Below are positions 11,589 to 22,044 of a stretch of DNA of 58,000 nucleotides, piece by piece; positions within the stretch are counted from its first letter, which is position 1, and each line of letters opens with the position of its first letter. The notes beneath the pieces are model-generated. The model did not search any database, was not told the origin of the DNA, and saw only the letters and a list, made by a program, of their open reading frames with translations. This DNA comes from Adiantum capillus-veneris (lineage: Eukaryota; Streptophyta; Polypodiopsida; Polypodiales; Pteridaceae): NCBI GenBank assembly GCA_014529385.2, contig CM043943.1, forward strand, positions 104,818,355-104,876,354. The letters run 5' to 3'. Both the position numbers and the translations under genes were made by a program.

Positions 11589-13302
11589 ATCCCTCGTTCA
11601 GCATTCATGCTCAACCGTAGCATTATTTAGATAATATATCATTGCATAAGAAGAAACTGATAGATACTATGTACAAGAGCTAGATAAATAACAATAGATA
11701 GATAGAGAGAGGTTCACTGTCTGTCGTAGCACCCGCCTGGGTCAAATGGAAAGCCATAGGCTCTCCCAAGCATAGTGTAAACTCCACCTGGATAAAAAAT
11801 ATAGCATTGAGCATCACCGTCCGTTTGTAAAACACATACAAACCATCCCTACTTTGTACCAGAAAACCTATAAGCCAAGCACTATTGCTTGGCATAGCCT
11901 GGTCTTGCTTCAACTTGTATCCATAACCTTGCTTTGTACACTGGATAAGAATGTACTATACCAATGTCTGTATAGCAGCGGCATCATATGAAACCAACTT
12001 GCCATCGGCTAGAGAGCTCGCCATAGCATGATTGTCTTCAAACAAGATAACCTGTAGCAATCGGCATAGATGCGCTTGCATAGCAACCTTCAACAACATA
12101 TCCGTCAACGACATGGCATCCACTTGCGGTAACTGATCCTCCAAAGCAAACATCAGTATACCTTCACCTGTAGTCCCTTCAAACAACACTGGAAAAGGCA
12201 GAAAGCCTTCAATACCTTGTATTCTTGCCATAGCTTTAGCAACCAAAACCTACGACTCGTCATCTACATCGATCACTCGATCATCCAACCCCCAGTCTGC
12301 TTCATCGAAGCACTCTTCTTTAGTCAACATGGCCTTACCATCACAAGGCAAGAGAGAGGGTTGCCCAACCCCCTGGTCCGCACAAAATGTCTCTTCACCT
12401 GCAATCTATTCCGCTTTGACCACCTTATCGACATGCATAACATCATATGTCTCATACCTTGAGAAAGCAGACTCTGATTCCCATGTGATGTCCGTATCCA
12501 AGGAACTACTATAGCTCCAATACATCTTGGCTTTCTCCACAAAACTCAATGGCTTTGGCACTTCAGCTATCTTCTCGACTACTTGCTTTTTGAAAGTCAC
12601 TTGGGCAAGCGCATCAGGTGGTACTCAGTAGACTCCTCTCTGCAGCTACTGAGACCTCATAGGCCCACACGGTATCGTCTCTACTCTGTCATCACGCCTA
12701 TCCGCTGCTACCACATGTGCATCAACAAAGGGTCGGATTACTCGAAGCTCTTTCATAGAAATTGGCCTTGGAACCAATGGACTCGCCAGAACGTGCTTTG
12801 CCTATTGCTTCTTTAAAACCTTCTTCGTCCTGCTCTGCGCATAGGCTATTGCCTCCTCGTACATGCACGGTCCATCTATCTTGACTTTATTCTTCACTTC
12901 TACATGCAAGCAGTCCACAAACTTGGTCATCTTCAAAAAGTTTGCATTCTCTACAGCAGTTACCTTAACCAACTTGCTCCACTGCACTTCACTCCACTGC
13001 ATGTTGGCCACATATCGGCTTCGGAATGCTGCTTCTAATGTGCTCCAATCCTATTTTTCTTCTGCTTGCAAGCCCTCGTACCACACCTTTGCTTTTCCAC
13101 AAACTAGGAGCGGGAAAGCTTGGGCCACTCCCTCTTCTCTTGACAAGCCGTTGTCCAACAAAAATAGACCATAGTCTTGCAGCCACACTTCTGCATCTTC
13201 AACACCTGTAAAAGCCATTCTTGTTAATCCTGCTCTTCAAACTGTGACACCATCTTTGACTTCACCAAGGAGCAATCAGTAGATCCTCCGTGGGGGCACC
13301 AC
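11589..13302 (-). pseudogene. TR-GAG internal region copy D, gag-like
   Basis: This is the same protein as copy C, with its own damage. A segment present in the other copies (the MDNLKQS..FRAFVWEF core) is deleted near 12980, joining MQWSEV directly to QWSKLVKV. TAG sits at 13051-13053 where copies B and C have CAG, while the next site is CAA here (13066-13068) and TAG in B and C. The C-terminal segment LPFPVLFEGTTGEG (about 12190) keeps the frame that copy C has lost by a one-base deletion. Confidence 0.7.
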
Positions 13303-13919
13303 TGATGGAAAGGGGGAAGTGGATCAAACCGAGCACACGCCAAACTGCCTCTCTATAGCCCATGAAACCAAGGCCTTCTTGCCCTTTTCCATTTTTTTTT
13401 TCACTTTTCTTTCAATTTATTCTATTCATCATTTTTGCCCAATTCTTTCTCCTCCCTGCTTGTCGTTCCAATATATCATCCCTTCTTGTCTCTGGGAGAT
13501 CCCTTCTGCCACGTCAGATATTTAGTAGGTAAGCCCCCCTTTTCTTCCAGGACTTCGCTAACCATTTTAACACAACAACGAACCTGATCCAACGGAAAGT
13601 CGAGTTGTTTCCGAGAATCCGGGGTAGGTAAATACAAAATTTTGTAGTATAGTATAAGGAGTTTACACATGTTATGCATAGGAATACGCGGCACCCCTAA
13701 CCACACAAAAATTCACACACACGCACACTCTTCTGTAAAACTCTACTACTAGGCTCGCCTTGGAGCATCAACGACCACACACTCACTTATAAACTCCAAG
13801 AATAACTGGATCGACAACATACAACCATAACTGCTAATGCGTAGCACACTCATCCAATCTGCAAACACACAGTAAGCTCGCCGAACCTCTGTCTCCCTCT
13901 CTCTCTACACACTGCACAC
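13303..13919 (-). mobile_element. TR-GAG LTR4, first part
   Basis: This opens TGATGGAAAGGGGGAAGTGG and matches LTR2/LTR3 up to CTCTCTCTACACACTGCACAC at 13919. A separate insertion of about 316 bp lies inside (13365-13680). The LTR sequence stops exactly where GGGTGAAAGCAT starts and resumes at 26247 with ACACAGAAAAAGACCCGGAG. The DNA in between is therefore an insertion into this LTR. Confidence 0.85.
13365..13680. mobile_element. Small insertion of unknown type inside LTR4
   Basis: LTR2 reads TATAGCCCACGGAATATCCGG where LTR4 has TATAGCCCATG, then about 316 unrelated bases, then GGAATACGCGG. The insert begins AAACCAAGGCC, contains T-rich runs and ends ATGTTATGCATA. No clear target duplication or terminal repeat is visible. 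On the - strand a 76-residue frame (RKQLDFPLDQVRCCVKMVSE) reads across part of it. It could be a captured exon piece, but I do not recognise it. Confidence 0.6.
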
Positions 13920-13945
13920 GGGTGAAAGCATAGAATGGTGTCTAA

Positions 13946-13973
13946 ATACTTGGTGTCCATGGACACCAAGTAT
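13946..13973. repeat. Perfect 28-bp palindrome near the left TIR
   Basis: ATACTTGGTGTCCA followed by TGGACACCAAGTAT forms an uninterrupted self-complementary sequence starting 26 bp inside the transposon. No counterpart is visible at the right end. It could be a binding or cruciform site, or the remains of a foldback insertion. Confidence 0.9.
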
Positions 13974-14100
13974 GATGCTATGGATGGCACCATAGCTGGG
14001 CTTTTAAGTCAATAATTTTTAAAAGAATATAGGTAAGATAACTGACTTCACGACTCCACTACTCGGATTGAAAGACATGGAGTGGTTAGCACGCGTGGAC

Positions 14101-14175
14101 CTCTCCCTCTCTCTCCCTTTCTCTCTCTCAGATGGCCTCCAATGCCCATCTCCATCTCTCTCTCTCTCTCCTACT
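14101..14175 (+). promoter_or_regulatory. CT-rich leader of the transposase gene
   Basis: CTCTCTCTCCCTTTCTCTCTCTC and a second CTCTCTCTCTCTC block precede the proposed ATG at 14190. Pyrimidine-rich leaders of this kind are common in plant 5' UTRs. No clear TATA box is seen between the TIR and this block, so the transcription start is not placed. Confidence 0.4.
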
Positions 14176-14189
14176 CTCCTATTCAGAAT

Positions 14190-17100
14190 ATGGATGATGG
14201 AGACTCCCTTCCTCTTGCTTTGGTTCCAGCTCATACCTCCTCACAAGCAGCAATGGAGCTTCTTGAACTAAACAATGCAGCACAACCGGATTTCAGTTCA
14301 CTATTACAATCAAGAAGTTTTGTACGACTTCATTCATTTCAAACTACTGCAGACTGTTCCAGGATGGTGGACGACGGATTTTATGATGAGGCACATGGAA
14401 TAGACACCATTCATACGCAGGTGCACTCCAAGAGAAAGGCTTGTCTAAATGAGGATGAAATTATTGCAGTGAGGAAGTATGAAGCACAGGCTAAATGTGA
14501 GTACAGAAAGCGATGTCGTGCAAGAAAGCAAGTACATCCAAGCGTCAACATTGGAGCGGAAGATTGTCATAGGGAGGACGTCGATGTACACACAAAGGAA
14601 GACAAGAAGCAACATACTATTCAGAATATTGTTCAGCACATTGTGAGACAGTTGCATAGTTACGGGAAAGAAGATAAGAATGCAATTCTTCAAGGTGTTT
14701 TCAATGATGATAGAATCTTGCCATTCTGTGAAGATTTGTATCTTCATGCAAATGGCCTTATTTCTGCACTCAAGGTCTCCTTACAGGAATTAAAGATTCC
14801 AAAATCAACTGACGAGATGTTTTTAAAACGAAGCACATTCAGCATGCTGGTGAATGGATTACTGCATGATAATGGGATCCAAGGTAGAGGTGTTACTCTA
14901 CATAAAGTGGCAAAGCTATTAAATGTTCATCCAAGGAATTTATATTCAGCTTTAAGTAGACTTGACAGTGATCCTATGTCAAGTACGCTGAGGTTCGACT
15001 TATGCAAAAGGAAGTCTAGAAATGCTGGGTCCTTATCGGAGGAATTGAAGCAGACAATTATTACATTTTGGATAGAGCACAGTAGGGTGTCTCCAAATAA
15101 GAAAGATATTTGTCGGAAACGATTGGGCAGAAAACATTATCAAGAGCATCCCATACACTTACTTGATGAATCTCAGGTAAACATGTCTCATTCTTACAAT
15201 GAATAACTCTCAAGTGAAACATCTCACTCTTATGAATAGCTACCCATTGCGTGTTATGGAGTTGTGTACATCCTACTATATGTGATATGTAGCCAAGTAA
15301 TGTGTCAAGATAGTCCATTGTCTCTACCTACGCTATTATGTGTGCTATATTGCACAAGTGTAGCCCAATGTCCCTGTCTATGCTATAAGTGTGCCATGTA
15401 AAAGGACTCTATTGTAGTAAGATAGCAACATGTGTGCTATACAGTAAAAGTGTGTGTAAGAATAGCACAATGTTCTTGTCTATGATATGATGTGTGGTAT
15501 GTGAAAGAGCTATATTACATATTGAGAGCACTATGTGTGCCATATAGCGTTAGTGTGTGTAATAAGAGGCCAATGTCCCTCTCTATGCTATTATGTCATA
15601 GTATTTCTTACAGTATGAGTGCTATATAGCATAGCTATGTGTAATAATAGCCCGATGGTCCTGTTTATGCTATTATGTGTGCCATGTAGCAGGACTCTAT
15701 CATAGTATGACAACATCATGTCTGCTATATAGCAATAGCACAATATACCTATCTATGGTATTATGTGTGCTATCAGATTTTATAATATTATGAGAGCACT
15801 ATGTTTGCTACATAGCAGATGTTAGTGTAATAGTAGCACGGTATCCATGTCTATGCTATTATGTGTGCTATGCAGAGTGTGATATGTGTAATAATAGCAC
15901 AATATCCCTGTCTATGCTCTTTTGTGTGTTATGTAGAAGAACTATGTTATAATATGAGAGCACTATGTGTGCTATATAGCACACGTGTGTGTAATAACAA
16001 CTAAAAATCCCTATCTATGCTATTATGTGTTATATAACAAAATTGAGCATGTAATGAAAGCTGAGTTATCTATCTATGCTATGTAGCATAGCTATGTGTA
16101 TTTATACCAATGCATCTGTAGCTATGCTATTATGTGTGATATATAGAAAAATGTAATTCTAATGCATTTTTTTTGCAAGCAGACAGAGTATTTCTTGAAG
16201 TTTAAAGATAGCCACCCACATGTGACAATTGGGCAAAGGTCCTTTGAGAAGCTGAAGCCTTGGTTCGTGCGAAAGTTGAAAGATCGAAATACTTGCTGTT
16301 GTGTTTATCATATCAAACTGATGTATCTCAAAGATGCATTTAATGTTATGCGCTCATCTGCTTTTGGTTTTCATGGGAGGTCATGTACATGTAAATGCAA
16401 TGTTTGCAAATCAGATGGGGTGAATGCAGAATGTCTTGCCGTTGAGCACTCGTTTTCAGGGATCACGAAGTTGTGGGAATCATGCGTATGTACAAAGGCT
16501 GAGGGGGATATGTTCCATAAACACACCTGCTTGATGGGCCAATGCAAAAACTGTGGTGTGGAAAAGCTCAGCCTTTGTCCACGAGAACTTGCAGAGATGA
16601 CAAAGACAGTTCCACTGCAAGTCTTCGAGGACATTAAAGTTCAAACTAAGCATGGTCTAAGTAAGAGAAAGATGTTGTCACTCAAACAGGTGGCTTTAAG
16701 TGAGCTGACAGGGAGGATAAAAGACGACATCAGAATCTTCATCGAGCAGAATTTCACTTACAGATGGCAGACACATCAATACAGAGAATGTTTGAAGGTG
16801 TTTTCTTCATATACCATTATATCTGTAGTAGACTTTGCTGAAAATTACTCGTTCAAAGAGCAAAATGAAGTAAAATCCATGCATTGGCATACAGATCAAT
16901 GCACCATCCTTGTTCACATAACGTACATGTGTGACAACGAAGATGACAGTATTATCAAGCATATGCATTTCTACATCTCCGATGATAGGCAACATGATAC
17001 GCTATTTGTCCAGCATTGTTTTCTTCTTTGTGATCAGTGGCTTAAAGACCAGGGGCTGAATTTCAAGAAGCACTGGGTGTGGTCAGATGGTGCAGCCTCG

Positions 17101-18054
17101 CAATTCAAGGCTGCAAGGCCATTTTACTTTGTTGCTAGATATTACCAACTAACAGGTACAAAGATGACATGGAATTTTTTTGGCTCTGGCCATGGCAAGG
17201 GGGAGCATGATGGTGCTGGCGCTGTGATAAAGAGAGCCCTTACACATGAACAACTCAAGAGTAATGGAGTTGTTCTTAGGCAAGCTGTAGACGTGGTTGC
17301 ATTTTTGACGAGAACAATGTCCAATGCTGCATGTAGCTCTTATGCACAATCCACTAAAGCAGGTCCTACTATAAACAGGAAATTCTGGCTAGTAAAAGAG
17401 ACAGAAGTGGACAGGTCCAATCTATGGGTTTGTGAGAGAGTACCAGGATCTCGATCACTCCATTGCATTTCAGGCTTTTGTCATCATGATCCTACTCAAT
17501 TAAGGACCATGCGGCTTTCTTGTTTTTGTGATGCTTGCATGAAGGGCCATTGGAGGACTTGTTCCAGCAAATCATATGCAGGCAAGTGGACACATAAGGC
17601 ATTGAAACCACTCTCTGAGGTAGCAGAAGAGACAGAGGTACCAGAAGATGAAGCTGCAATGTTTGAGGGATCCCAGGATATGCTGAGTGAGTATCTCATT
17701 GAAGGTGATAACTTTGCAGTCAATGCAGACGCTGGCAATGCAGAAGGTGTAGAGTTCTTTCTTTTGAGATGTACAAAGAGAAAGTGGATGACAGATTGCA
17801 TCTTAAGAGATAAGTGGAAAAAAAAATGTGATAAAAACACTTATGTTGTCATAGGGTGTTATTATCAACAGCAAGAGGGGGACCCAAATCACTACACTCT
17901 ACTTGATGATAGGGGAGTTACTAACCTATACTCTCACCTTGTTCGGGAAATCAAGTTTGACATGCCTTTGGTAGATGCTACCTCAAAGACATATTATTTA
18001 TCTCCGGAACTACATGAAACCATTTACAATGCCATGCCCTATGAAGCAACATGA
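14190..18054 (+). CDS. DDE-type transposase, two exons
   Basis: Exon 1 is 14190-15176 and exon 2 is 16183-18054; splicing at CTCAG|GTAAAC and GCAAGCAG|ACAGAG is in phase and gives about 952 residues. ATG 14190 (MDDGDSLPL) is preferred; an in-frame ATG at 14142 would add a low-complexity SISLSLS stretch. Exon 1 encodes a basic/helical N-terminal part ending EHPIHLLDESQ. Exon 2 has a cysteine-rich zinc region (CTCKCNVCK, later HTCLMGQCKNCG) and then a catalytic core: VVDFAENY (Asp at 16831-16833), WSDGAASQFK (about 85 residues on) and GSGHGKGEHDGAGAVIKRA (about 40 on), a plausible DDD/E triad. A C-terminal Cys/His cluster (SCFCDACMKGHWRTC) and a conserved tail follow. This core resembles proteins I associate with animal and protist transposases; the superfamily is not settled. 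The frame has no internal stop, unlike everything around it. Confidence 0.8.
15177..16182 (+). other. Intron of the transposase gene, made of degenerate repeats
   Basis: The intron has a GT donor at 15177, an AG acceptor at 16181-16182 and a T-rich tract (ATTTTTTTTG) just before it. Most of the 1,006 bp consists of a degenerate repeat with the core CTATGCTATTATGTGTGCTATATAGC, recurring at least ten times every 50-100 bp (for example near 15328, 15477, 15579, 15662, 15749, 15850, 16012, 16118). The palindrome GTGCTATATAGCAC appears intact at 15969-15982. The same motif fills the right arm of the transposon. Confidence 0.75.
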
Positions 18055-18239
18055 TACCTATTTAAGAGGCTTATATTATGTTCTATATAGCCTTCACCAT
18101 TCAGTACCTCCTTACACATGTCCATTGTGCTATGTATCACATAACACACAACCACACAGAGCACATAGCATAGAATCACACACATTTCAGATAATGAGGT
18201 TACTATTGTGAACATGTTGCACCTTGAAAAAATTTAGCC

Positions 18240-18830
18240 AAGATATTTGTCGGAAACTATTGGGAAGAAAACATTATCAAGAGCATCCCATTCACTTTCT
18301 TGATGAATTTCAGGTAAACATGTCTCATTCTTACAATCATCTCACTCTTATGAATAGCTACCCATTGGGTGTTATGGATTTGTGTACATGCTACTATATG
18401 TGATATGTAGCCAAGTAATGTGTCAAGATAGTCCATTGTCTCTACCTACGCTATTATGTGTGCTATATTGTACAAGTGTGTGTAATAATAGCCCAATGTC
18501 CCTGTCTATGCTATAAAAGGAATCTATTGTAGTAAGATAGCAACATGTGTGCTATACAGTAAAAGTGTGTGTATCACATAGCACAATGTTCCTATCTATG
18601 ATATGATGTGTGGTATGTGAAAGAGCTATATTACATATTGAGAGCACTATGTGTGCCATATAGCGTAAGTGTGTGTAATAAGAGGCCAATCTCCCTATCT
18701 ATGCTATTATGTCATAGTATTTCTTGCAGTATGAGTGCTATATAGCATAACTATGTGTAATAATAGCCCGATGGTCCTGTCTATGCTATTATGTGTGCCA
18801 TGTAGCAGGACTCTATCAGAGTATGACAAC
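18240..18830 (+). repeat. Duplicate of exon 1 end plus intron start, behind the transposase
   Basis: From AGATATTTGTCGGAAAC at 18241 the sequence repeats 15103-15730: the last about 75 bp of exon 1, the splice donor CAGGTAAACATG, and about 500 bp of intron repeats, with small deletions. It lies about 190 bp after the transposase stop codon. It contains no complete gene. The remaining gap to the convergent gene, 18831-18987, holds a short duplication of CAAAATAAAATTACATCAT. Confidence 0.8.
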
Positions 18831-20464
18831 ATCATATCAGCAAAATAAAATTACATCATATCACCAAAATAAAATTACATCATTCAATCATTAAGTTTAG
18901 AGAACTTTGAACAGGTCAATTTTTTGTATAGTAATCGCAAGTACATTCAGTGCACAAAATGCTATATACATGATTCCATAACCACAATCAACCTTCCTTA
19001 CATACTTCTCGTTGACTTCTATAGTGGCTGATGACACGAGCAGACACACTATCCGAAGGATTTTCAAACTGGTTCAGCTTTGCATAAGCATTAGGGATGG
19101 GTGAGACTGTCCACTTGACTAACCAAGGGAACAATGTGCTAACCAGGTAAATTGGGGACTGACAAATATCTGCTGGTTCAAATGAAGTAGGACAGACACA
19201 AGTCCCGGGAGGGTTGAGCAGACACTTGTAGAGTGTGTCATCCACCACCAGTGTATTATCAGAGTTGAACTTAGGATGATGCTTCCAAGAGTCTTTCAAA
19301 CACTTGAAAAATATGGGCTTTGCGTTATCTCTACATGGAGGGATCCCAGGAACTTCATTTAGATTGAAGCTTGCCTCTCTACACCCCTCTTGACCGATAA
19401 TATCGAGGAAATGCTGTTTGTTAAGCCTAGGAAAGCATGCACTCAAAGCAAGTGCTAGATTGTCCTGGGTCATGTAGCTCCATAATGCAACTTGTGCTCT
19501 TTGCAGCAGTGCATGCAAAAAGATTGATGCATTGGGCGTGACCACATATTCAAATTGCATCTTTCCTGTAGCATTTGGCGCAGTGACTACCTGATACCTT
19601 GATCTTGCCCAATCAGGAATACTGCTTCTCGCTATTCCTTTGTAGAAGGAGACCTTATACCTCCTTATGAGAAGCCCATTCACATCCAGTATGATGCATA
19701 AATTGTCCCTTCTCTTCTTGTCCTCAAAAGACGCAGGAGGCAGTGCAACAATCTGTACTGGCATTACCACAAGACACGGCCTCTCTTGCCTCTCATATTC
19801 ATGTCCATTTTTGGCCTCTTTATCAGCATTCTTTTTACTTGCCTCATCTGTATCTGTAGCAGCCGCTCGACCCATAGGGACCTCTGGAATTTTACCTTTG
19901 GTATTCCCAACAGTGGGATCTATACAAGACTCAGTTGTATCATGTGCAACTGCCTCTTTCGTGTCCACAACAGCCATGAAATGTTCTCCCATTGCCTCTC
20001 CCGATTGAGCTGCTCTATCAGTGGGCACCTCTGCGCCTTTCCCTGCCTTATTGTTTTTCTCTATACATGCCTCAGTTGTATTATGTGTATTTTCCTCTTT
20101 CATGTCCGTAGCAGCCACGAGAACTTCTCCCATTGCCTCTCCCGATTGAACTGCTCTGTCGTATGCCTCAACTGTGTCGGCAGAAGCCACGACATTACCG
20201 TTACCCACTACTGAGCCTGTTCCAGGTACTCTCTTAGTGAGGTCCTCCTCACCCAAGCCTCCCATATCTTCAACAGCGGCACCTGTACCCTTTGTCTCCT
20301 CTGCATCAACAATGTCATCAGCTGCATCACCTGGACAGACCACCTGGGCTTGAGCTGTGACATCACTTGCACCCACTGCCTCACGTGTTCCAGCTTCTCT
20401 CTCAATGAGGACCTCCTCACCCATGCCTCTGGTATCCTCAACAGTGGCATCTGTACCCGTAGGC

Positions 20465-21400
20465 ACAACTGCATCAAGAAGGGCATCCATGACAGCATGA
20501 AAAATACTTTCTGTTCCACCATCATTAACATTGCCATCAGCAACAGCATTTGTGCTAGCATCAACTTCCATAGCATCCACAATGTCATTTGTGCAGGCAT
20601 CAACTACCGTAGAATCAGTAATGGCATCTGTGCAGGCATCAACTGTGGTAGCATCATCAATGGCATCTGTGCCAGATTCAACAGTGGCATCTGTACCCAT
20701 AGCCACAACTGCATCAAGAAGGCAATCTATGACAGCATGAACAATACTTTCTGTTCCACCATCATTAACATTTCCATCAACAGCAACATCTGTGCGAGCA
20801 TCAACTTACATAGCATCCACAATGTCATTTGTGCAGGCATCAACTACCGTAGCATCAACAATGGCATCTGTGTAGGCATCAACTATGGTAGCATCATCAA
20901 TGGCATCTGTGCCAGATTCAACAGTGGCATGTGTACCCATAGCCACAACTGCATCAAGAAGGGCATCTATGACAGCATGAACAATACATTCTGTTCCACC
21001 ATCATTAACATTGCCATCAGCAGTAGAATCTGTGCGAGCATCAACTTCCATAGCATCCACAATGTCATTTGTGCAGGCATCAACTACCGTAGAATCAACA
21101 ATGGCATCTGTGTAGGCATCAACTGTGGTAGCATCATCAATGGCATCTGTGCCAGATTCAACAGTGGCATCTGTACCCATAGCCACAACTGCATCAAGAA
21201 GGGCATCTATGACAGCATGAACAATACTTTCTGTTCCACCATCATTAACATTGCCATCAGCAGTAGAATCTGTGCGAGCATCAACTTCCATAGCATCCAC
21301 AATGTCATTTGTGCAGGCCTCAACTAGCGTAGCATCAGCAATGGCATCTTTGCAGGCATCAACTACCATAGCATCATCAATGGCATCTTTGCTAGATTCA
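20465..21400 (-). repeat. 240-bp coding minisatellite, about four copies
   Basis: GCATCAAGAAGG recurs at 20471, 20711, 20951 and 21191, exactly 240 bp apart, so the protein gains 80 residues per unit without a frame change. Inside each unit are shorter steps of about 39 bp (13 residues) with the pattern VDA.TDAI.DAT. The encoded segment is rich in Asp, Ala, Val and Thr and nearly free of basic residues. Both strands are open across the array, which produces long shadow frames on +. Confidence 0.9.
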
Positions 21401-21542
21401 ACTGTGGTGGGGGTGGGTAATGTACCCTTTTCAAGTTTACCATGGTCAACATCTGTATGCACATCATCATGCACAACCTACACATCAACTCCATTAGGCA
21501 CATTTGGAACAAATTCAGCAGAACTAGTAGGTGTGCAGGGAT

Positions 21543-21764
21543 CAACTGTATCAAAAGACTCTTTTTTTTTGCCTGTAACCCCCCTGGAAGCTGTAGCACC
21601 CCCTCTTGGATTCTTCACAGGATAAGACTGAGCCAGTGAACCTACAGACCCCTCAACTGTATCAAAAGACACTTTTTTTTTGCCTGTAACCCCCCTGGAA
21701 GCTGTAGCACCCCTTCTTGGATTCTTCACAGGATAAGATTGAGTCAGTGAACCTACAGACCCCT
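21543..21764 (-). repeat. 111-bp tandem duplication within the acidic-repeat gene
   Basis: CAACTGTATCAAAAGAC starts at 21543 and again at 21654. The unit of 111 bp encodes 37 residues (EGSVGSLAQSYPVKNPRGGA onward) and keeps the frame. Confidence 0.85.
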
Positions 21765-22044
21765 CATCTAGAAACCCTGAAGAGCGAGTGCGTCTCATGC
21801 AAGTTCCTCTTTTTTCAGCTTCTTGATTATCTACGACAAGAGAAAGTAGAAACATATTACTAAACATGTACAGAAAATAAATCAAATAGTTTGCAACTAC
21901 TCGATGCAAAGAATTAAGAGACATGTCACTAACAAATTCCAACACTTGATTCATCAATGAGCATGGATACAATAGGGGTGCAATGGATTGCACATGCCTT
22001 CTAAAGACATCTTCTAATTGCATGAAGTTACAAAAAAAACACAC

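Larger units (their letters stand above)
18988..21830 (-). pseudogene. Acidic-repeat protein with C-terminal FCP1/NIF-like HAD domain
   Basis: One reading frame runs on the - strand from a probable splice acceptor (CTTGTCGTAG|ATAATCAAG, 21830) to TGA at 18988, about 945 codons. It has a basic KNPRGGATASRGVTGKKK module repeated twice, then 80-residue acidic repeats, then KKRRDNLCIILDVNGLLIRRY at the start of a domain of about 200 residues ending near DSVSARV. LDVNG and, about 145 residues on, NTLVVDDTLYKCLLNPP fit motifs I and III of FCP1/SCP (NLI-interacting factor) phosphatases. The second motif I aspartate is Asn, so catalysis is doubtful, though plant DLNGLL homologues share this. The frame is broken by TAG at 21478-21480 (Gln would fit) and by TAA near 20803, which replaces a Glu codon of the other repeat copies and also creates a good GTAAGT donor. 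It converges on the transposase and is most likely the transposon's second gene. Confidence 0.65.

Noticed and set aside
20350-21327. 325-codon + strand frame across the 240-bp repeats
   Set aside because: It is the antisense shadow of the acidic-repeat gene. The repeat length is a multiple of three, so both strands stay open.
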